DNA from: Dendrobium chrysotoxum
Taxonomy: Eukaryota; Streptophyta; Magnoliopsida; Asparagales; Orchidaceae
Assembly (NCBI GenBank): GCA_019925795.1
Contig: CM034315.1
Location: 1,054,001-1,118,000 of the forward strand
Length of the DNA stretch: 64,000 nucleotides
Direction of reading: 5' to 3'
This document shows, one piece after another, positions 57,980 through 64,000 of the stretch. A model generated the notes under the pieces. That model did no database searches. It saw only the letters and a list, made by a program, of their open reading frames with translations, and was not told the DNA's origin. Made by a program: the position numbers and the translations under genes. The first letter of the stretch is position 1. Each line of letters begins with the position of its first letter.

Positions 57980-58798
57980 ATAGAGTGATGCGCACACTTA
58001 AATGATAATCATTCATATGGCTATTTATTGCCAAATATTTTAAAATGCCCTCGTACATGCATTGCAGCAGGCATAATAATTTATGCAAATATGTCATTCG
58101 GCATCGCAAGATGCATTATGCTATAACAGTGCATCACATTTACATGCCAACATATTGCACATGCATACAGTCGTAACATGCATAATGCATAATAACAATT
58201 GTGTCATTTAATATGCAAGATGTATTGTGCGCATACACACCGCATCATACAAAATGCATTATGCAGACACGCCATTCAGCATGTGAAATGTATTGTGCCG
58301 CTGCAGTGTGTCCCCTGCTGGCATGCATATACATTATGCACTACATGCAAGCGTCGAATTATCATGCAACTATGTTACGCGGGCAAATCGACAACGTATA
58401 GATACATTATGCATGCATGTTACGCAAATGTACTATGTGTCATACTAATGCGTCGCGCCATCAGATCCGCAACATGCATACAAAAGGATATGTATTTATA
58501 AATTCCCAAGTTGAGTCATGTGCATTTCTCAACAATAGCTCATTTGCAAGAAGCAGCAAATAACCATAGTGCAACGCCACACTATTGGATCCGCAACATT
58601 CGTACAAGCGAAAAGAAGGCATTTTCAAATTCCAAAATGAAACTTTGCATGCTCGTTAACGATGGTCATTTGTATAGCTAATAATTATAAAAATACCCCT
58701 ACACATTGAAATGCACAATGATGCATTTACTTTATGCATATACATGTCGTAATATACAAATGCATCATGCAAAATACATGAAATAGTATATACCCGTA
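57980..58798. repeat. ATGCAT-rich degenerate repeat tract
   Basis: ATGCAT, TGCATTATGC and CATGCATA variants recur dozens of times over about 800 bp. Longer imperfect repeats are seen, for example GTCATT(C/T)..GCAAGATG(C/T)ATT at about 58093 and 58202 and GCCATTCAGCATGTGAAATG at about 58271. There is no fixed period and no coding signal. It lies directly upstream of the second LTR-like repeat copy. Confidence 0.7.
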
Positions 58799-60184
58799 TG
58801 GGCCCTGACGAGTATGTAGTATGCACGTACATGATGTCTGAGGATGCTGTGCAGGTCAAGAAATAAATCTAAGTTCGAACCCGATCCTCCTACATGAATG
58901 GATAGGAGTCGACATGGTTCGAACCATCAAACAAATATATGGTTGTGGCATCGACCGGAATATTTGTTTTTCAAATTTGTCTTTCAAGATCTTTAACAAA
59001 AGAAATTCACCAATAAAGGCATAAAACCGACAACGAACCAAATCCTATGTCGACAAGTAGATAGGGTCGACAAGGTCCAATCAATAAAATGAAATTGTCT
59101 ATAAAAATTCCGATGATAACCATTTTGACAGGAAATCTCAACAGGAGGGGACCCTAAATATTTAAAAATGACCCCCACATTATCAAATGCCCATAAAAAT
59201 CTAAAATCCCAAAAATGTCAAAATCTAAATTTTTAAAATTGAAATAAATCAACAAAATACTTAAAGAAAAAATACTCATCTACCCTTCACAAAGTTTGCT
59301 GAGGTGAACAAATTTGAAATAACTTCAGCTCACTAAGAGCAAATATTTGGTCGATAATATCACTAGGATTCATGCTCAAATCTTCTCTTGCCAGTAAGGA
59401 TGTGGCACATGTCCTATAACTGGTGGTTTCGCCTCCAAATAACACCATAGGTAAACGGTTATGACCGGGACTCTCTGACCGGATGGTTTTGCTGCCAAAT
59501 TGCACCATTATATTACGGTCATGGTTAGAGCCCATATGCTCCCCAATGGCATTAAATTCTTAAGGGATGAATCAATATGATATAATCGACATGGCATAAA
59601 ATCCTCTGTTAGCTAAGGTGGATTCATATTTGTCACCTTAAACAAATATTCGCCGCAGGTCTATAAGTTACACTTGGGCGAAGCAAACCATGATTGCCGA
59701 CAAGGATACTTCTGTCAGGTTGGGTCGACTACCTCCTCTGACTAAGTATATCATGAACCATGATGACCCGAGACGACAGAACCATGGGATTTTGATTGGG
59801 TTCATTATCATTCACCCCACCATCCGCTTTAAGTGCAAGGTTGTGAATTTTTAATTTTAAATGTCAACTTTTCAAATACCAAATCATGCTGCTACTATAC
59901 GCCAGATGCTCTGCATTTATTTGACGACTAGCCTTAATCGAAAGTTTTCTCTCATTACTGGGAGGGGTAATTAACTATAGGGGCTTGCGCCTATAGGAAA
60001 CCTGAGCTCAGATCATAAAGTCCTCACAAAATGATGACGAAATCTCTGGGTTGTCTTATTTAAAACCCAATTTGCCTTTTAAAAATTTACCTCGAAACAC
60101 ACTCGTTAAAACTCTCATTGACAACCCGAAGAAAGAAAGAAATGGGTCACAGAGAGGCTGGGGCGCAAATTTTCAGAGCCCACA
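58799..60184 (+). repeat. 1.39-kb LTR-like repeat, copy 2
   Basis: Starts TGGGCCCTGACGAG and ends AGAGCCCACA. Colinear with 49946-51272 but considerably diverged. No coding region follows, so it may be a solo LTR. Confidence 0.75.
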
Positions 60185-61265
60185 TTTTACTATTCTTGTA
60201 TTGCATATGCTGAAAATTTCTGTAAATGTTTATATAGATAGGGATCAATCTAATGGAAATAGCATTAAGTATATTTTCTCCTTTCTATCACTAGTTTGGA
60301 GTATCAGAGTCACCCTCCTCAGCTCGTCTTCCTGACTCTGCTCTCCCTGGCCTTTCTTCAGCTCCCTGGCCTCTCTCTCCCTCTCTCCTCTCAATGTCCC
60401 TGCTGGCCTCGACAATCATGCCAGTATTCGTTGAATAGACCATGCATTTCTTGTGCAGAAGAAGGTAGCAAGGAAAAGTCTCTGAACCTTTTCTAGTGTT
60501 GTGGTGAGGAGCATCTTCAACTCCTCTTTCTCATTCTTCTTTTTGATAACTTAATAGGATTCCTTCAACAGTCGCTACCTCAAGCATTACAACTATTTAA
60601 ATTAAATGTTTGTTATATTAAAATTGAGATCATCAGAATTTTATTTTTAATAATTTTATGGTTGAAATATTCATCACAAAGAAATGAACCTAATAAGTCA
60701 AAATCATTGATTCTTTCTAGCATCATTAAATTATGACATATTTTAAGAATTTTAAGATTTGCTCTCCCATCATAAGCATGAAAATCTTAATTGCAAAAGA
60801 AAAAAAAATTATAATTTTTATACATTGGGTGATCCTTAATAATAACATCAAACTTTTTTCCACAACTTCACGTTGGTTATATGAATCTTTTTTATTCATT
60901 ACATTCTAATAAGAGTCAAATTTTTATTTAAATATAAAAAATAAAAATTATTTATAAAATCTTCTAATCATTTTTTTGATCTTAATTCATATCATATTCA
61001 AACATAATTCAATGAATGAAATACAATCATATATTTAAATATGATTGGACCATACCGTTATTTACTTTGTGTTGGTTGAATGTTCAAACTAATTCGATAT
61101 GATTTGATTAAATGTATAGTCTATTGATAAGAAATTTAATTCCACCGCAATAGAAGTCTTGACCGTCTCTAATTGTCTCCAAAAGTTTTTAATTTAATAT
61201 TTGAATAATTTTAGATCTAAACAATAAAGTCAATATTTATGTTTTTCTCCCACGCAATTATTCGC
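60185..61265. other. intergenic DNA upstream of the receptor kinase
   Basis: No supported gene. A hydrophobic stretch encoded at 60320-60385 (LVFLTLLSLAFLQLPGLSL) resembles a signal peptide but lacks an ATG in its frame and a clear donor. The last 100 bp before the kinase are pyrimidine-rich and could be the end of an intron. Confidence 0.4.
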
Positions 61266-61266
61266 A

Positions 61267-63892
61267 AGTGTCAACAATACAGTGGACTACAGATCACTTG
61301 TTTCTTTCAAGGATCAATTCCTGAAGCAAAGCAATTCGGCTTCTTCTGCTGCTCTCATGAGCTCATGGAACGATGCTAATCCATTTTGTTCATGGGAAGG
61401 AGTCACATGCGGACACAAGCATTCAGATAGAGTCACAGCGTTGGATCTCAGCTCCATCGGTTTGGCTGGTCGTCTTCCTCCTACCATAGCCAATCTCACC
61501 TTCCTCAAAAGGCTCGATCTCAGCAACAATGGTCTCTATGGTGAGATCCCTCTATATCTCGCTCGCTTGCAACGACTTGAACATCTCAACCTGAGTTTTA
61601 ACTCGTTTCATGGAGGCATCCCTGCCATTCTCGTGACTAATAACTCTGTGTTTCAAGTTCTAGACCTCTGCTGCAATAAACTCACAGGCAAAATCCCTCA
61701 TTTTTTCAACTCTATGTCTCCACTCAACTACTTGGGCATTGATAAAAATAACATCACTGGCAACATTCCACCTTCAATTGGCAATCTCACCTTCTTGGAA
61801 AGTCTCTATGCTACTTATAATAATCTATAGGGAGAGATTCCAGTTGAGATTGGTGGCCTTCGTAGGTTACAAGTCTTCAGAATGGGTGAGAATAATCTTT
61901 TAGGCAACATTCCTTCTTCATTCTACAACCTATCATCGCTGCGCATAATTTCATTGGCAAATAATCACCTCTCTGGTGACATTTCGTTTGACACTGCCCA
62001 AGCTTTTCCAAACCTAGAAATCTTATATATTGGTAGAAATCATTTCAATGGCTCACTTAAATTTCTTCAAAATGTTACCAGCCTCGTGCGTTTGGACATC
62101 GGGATAAATAATTTCACAGGAGTGGTGCCACCATATCTTGGGAAAATGCATAATCTAGTATACCTCAATATGCAACGAAATGAACTTAAAGCAATTGATG
62201 CACAGGACTGGAGATTTATTGATTCATTAACTAATTGCACAAGCTTAGAAATGTTAAGTCTTTATCATAACAACTTTGGTGGAGTGCTTCCAAAATCATT
62301 TTGGAACCTCTCTATTGAGCTTCAAGATATAACATTAGGACTCAATCATATTTCAGGAAGCATTTCTTTTGAACTTGAAAGGTACACCAATTTAATTAAT
62401 TTTGGGATGGAGGGAAATCTTTTGAGTGGTTTTATACCCGAGAGCATTGGAAAACTTAAAAGCCTACAAGTGTTATCCCTACATCAGAATAATCTTCGTG
62501 GAATTATTCCTTACTCCTTAAGCAATCTCACTATACTTACCAATTTGTGGTTGGCATTTAATCAATTAACTGGTACCATACCCTCAGGCATAAAAAATCT
62601 TCAAAATCTCAATGATTTGGATCTCAGACATAATAATTTAACTGGCTTGATTCCAAAAGAACTTTTTTTCATCCCTTCTTTATCAAATACTTTATATTTA
62701 TCATATAATTCTTTAACTGGGTCTCTACCTTTAGAGGTTGGTCATCTAGTAAATATCATGTCACTTGATTTTTCTCATAATAAATTAAATGGAGAAATTC
62801 CAACATCACTTGGAAGTTGTCAATTATTGCTTGAATTATATATGGATGCTAACTTCTTTTATGGCCCTATTCCTATTTCTCTAGGCAATATGAAGAGCCT
62901 TGAAATGCTAGACCTTTCACATAATAATTTATCAGGTTCTATTCCTCAATCTCTACAAAATCTTACCTACCTTAAGTACTTGGATCTTTCATTTAATAGT
63001 CTTGAAGGTGAGGTGCCATCTAAAGGTGTCTTTGCAAATTCTTCAACAATCTCCCTCATTGGAAATGAAAAGATTTGTGGAGGAATTCCAAAACTTCATT
63101 TGCAAGAATGTGTTTTCAATTCAATGCCAACAAAAAGAAAAAGTCATCATTTAATCAAAATCATTGTCCCAATTCTTAGCGTTCTTGTTTTGTTATTGGC
63201 TTTTTTGTTGTGTTGTACTTTGCTCTATGTAAAACAAAAACAAAGTGGCCGAAGAAGAAATTTGTCAAACTCCTCTTTGAGGACTCCATTTCCAAGAATT
63301 TCCTATGCAAAATTAGCCAAAGCTACGAATGGTTTCTCCGGTTCAAATTTAGTAGGAAATGGACGGTTTGGCTCCGTTTACAAAGGCACCTTAAGAGATT
63401 ATCAAGCTATTGTGGCTATCAAAGTTTTCAAACTTGAGGTCCATAGAGCTTTTAAGAGTTTTATATCTGAATGTGATACATTAAGAAATATAAGACATCG
63501 TAATCTTGTGAGGATCCTAACGTCTTGCTCGAGCATTGATCAACAAGGCAGAGATTTTAAAGCTTTGATTTTTGAGTTCATGCCAAAGGGAAACTTGGAC
63601 ATGTGGCTCCATCGGGATTATGAAAAAGATGAAGATGATGTTCTTTCTTTAGAAAAGAGATTGGACATTGTCATCAATATTGCAGATGCTTTAGAATATC
63701 TTCATCATAGTTGTGAACCATCAATCATTCATTGTGATATGAAGCTAAGCAACATCTTGCTTGACAATAACATGATTGCACATGTAGGAGATTTTGGACT
63801 CTCAAGAATAATTTCTGAAGCTATGAGCACGACACTTCAAGATTATTCTGACAAAAGTGAGATTAAAGGAACAATTGGCTATGTTGCCCCAG
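61267..63892 (+). pseudogene. LRR receptor-like kinase, subfamily XII (Xa21/EFR type), one nonsense codon, 3' exon beyond the window
   Basis: One reading frame codes for an LRR N-terminal cap (SLVSFKDQF..CSWEGVTCGHKHSDR), about 22 leucine-rich repeats, a membrane span (63157-63229, VPILSVLVLLLAFLLCC) and most of a kinase: glycine loop GNGRFGSVYKG, VAIKVF lysine at 63421, HCDMKLSN catalytic loop and DFG at 63790. Cys instead of Arg before the catalytic Asp makes it a non-RD kinase, the type found in immune receptors for microbial patterns. The first exon ends at 63892 (TTGCCCCAG then GTAATG), as in Xa21-like genes. Lesions: a TAG at 61828-61830 inside the sixth repeat, with the frame open on both sides, and no Met or signal peptide before the cap. 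It is either a recent pseudogene or has a sequencing error plus an upstream exon. Confidence 0.88.
61828..61830 (+). other. in-frame nonsense codon (TAG) in the receptor kinase
   Basis: Sits where the repeat consensus reads NNLxGEIP; a Gln, Glu or Ser codon is expected. A single base change would create it. Upstream and downstream frames are the same. Confidence 0.93.
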
Positions 63893-64000
63893 GTAATGCC
63901 ATGATTCCTCTTCTTTATGCTATAATTAAGCATGTCATTATCTTTCAATATAATGTGTGTGCTCTTTTAAAGTAATATTTTATTAAAAGTACATATATTC
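63893..64000 (+). other. start of the receptor-kinase intron
   Basis: Begins GTAATGCC directly after the codon for Pro of the APE motif. AT-rich, with stops in all frames. The second kinase exon should lie beyond the window edge. Confidence 0.75.

Noticed and set aside
60296..60496. Signal-peptide-like ORF as first exon of the receptor kinase
   Set aside because: Hydrophobic core present, but it opens with TTG, no ATG lies in frame nearby and no convincing donor was found. Kept only as a note.

Overview
The window is nuclear DNA of a flowering plant. The genes carry spliceosomal introns with GT..AG borders, and the families present are plant families: a UGT73-type glycosyltransferase, a Golgi GDP-fucose-type transporter, a plastidic ATP/ADP translocase and a non-RD LRR receptor kinase. 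The intergenic DNA is AT-rich and packed with plant transposons. The receptor kinase and translocase look like those of a non-grass monocot, but that is a weak inference. One run of exactly 500 N (49414-49913) is an assembly gap of unknown true size.

Layout, left to right. From 1 to 4.8 kb is AT-rich intergenic DNA with a CT/CA microsatellite and a decayed LTR-like copy (3.32-4.36 kb). From 4824 to 6525 (+) is a seven-exon gene for a 193-residue, probably plastid-targeted protein of unknown function. From 7599 to 9317 (-) is an intact two-exon UGT. From 10.2 to 14.1 kb are two arrays of one degenerate 28-bp minisatellite. Two related small MITEs with TTA target duplications lie at 6.93 and 12.5 kb. 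From 14146 to 20658 is a complete young LTR element with 5-bp target duplications, near-identical 1018/1017-bp LTRs, a tRNA primer site, one gag ORF and no pol: a TR-GAG-like non-autonomous retrotransposon. From 22247 to 23299 (+) is an intact, single-coding-exon GDP-sugar transporter (GFT1/GONST4-like).

From 24.5 to 33.0 kb is a 1.5-kb tandem segmental duplication. Its second copy was split by a 4.09-kb CACTA transposon (28471-32559), and the first copy preserves the empty site. From 33520 to 39898 is a PIF/Harbinger-like element (TTA target duplication). It carries gene-like passenger DNA and was itself invaded by a pol-less LTR retrotransposon (33731-39069). From 40476 to 56680 are the first and last coding parts of a plastidic ATP/ADP translocase gene. 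They are separated by about 15 kb that holds a minus-strand chromovirus (43.7-49.4 kb), the assembly gap, an LTR-like repeat and a decayed plus-strand Ty3 element (51.3-55.7 kb). The first part has frameshifts and the middle coding exons are not visible. From 56.7 to 60.2 kb come intergenic DNA, an ATGCAT-rich tract and a second copy of the LTR-like repeat. From 61.27 kb to the window edge is an Xa21/EFR-type receptor kinase, open except for one nonsense codon and lacking a visible signal peptide.

The host genes are unrelated housekeeping, metabolic and defence loci, and no cluster or pathway links them. The unusual content is the transposon biology: two elements that carry gag but no pol, a CACTA insertion with its ancestral empty site still in cis, nested transposons, and a possible gene disruption by repeats. 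I found no clear evidence of a wholly new cellular system.
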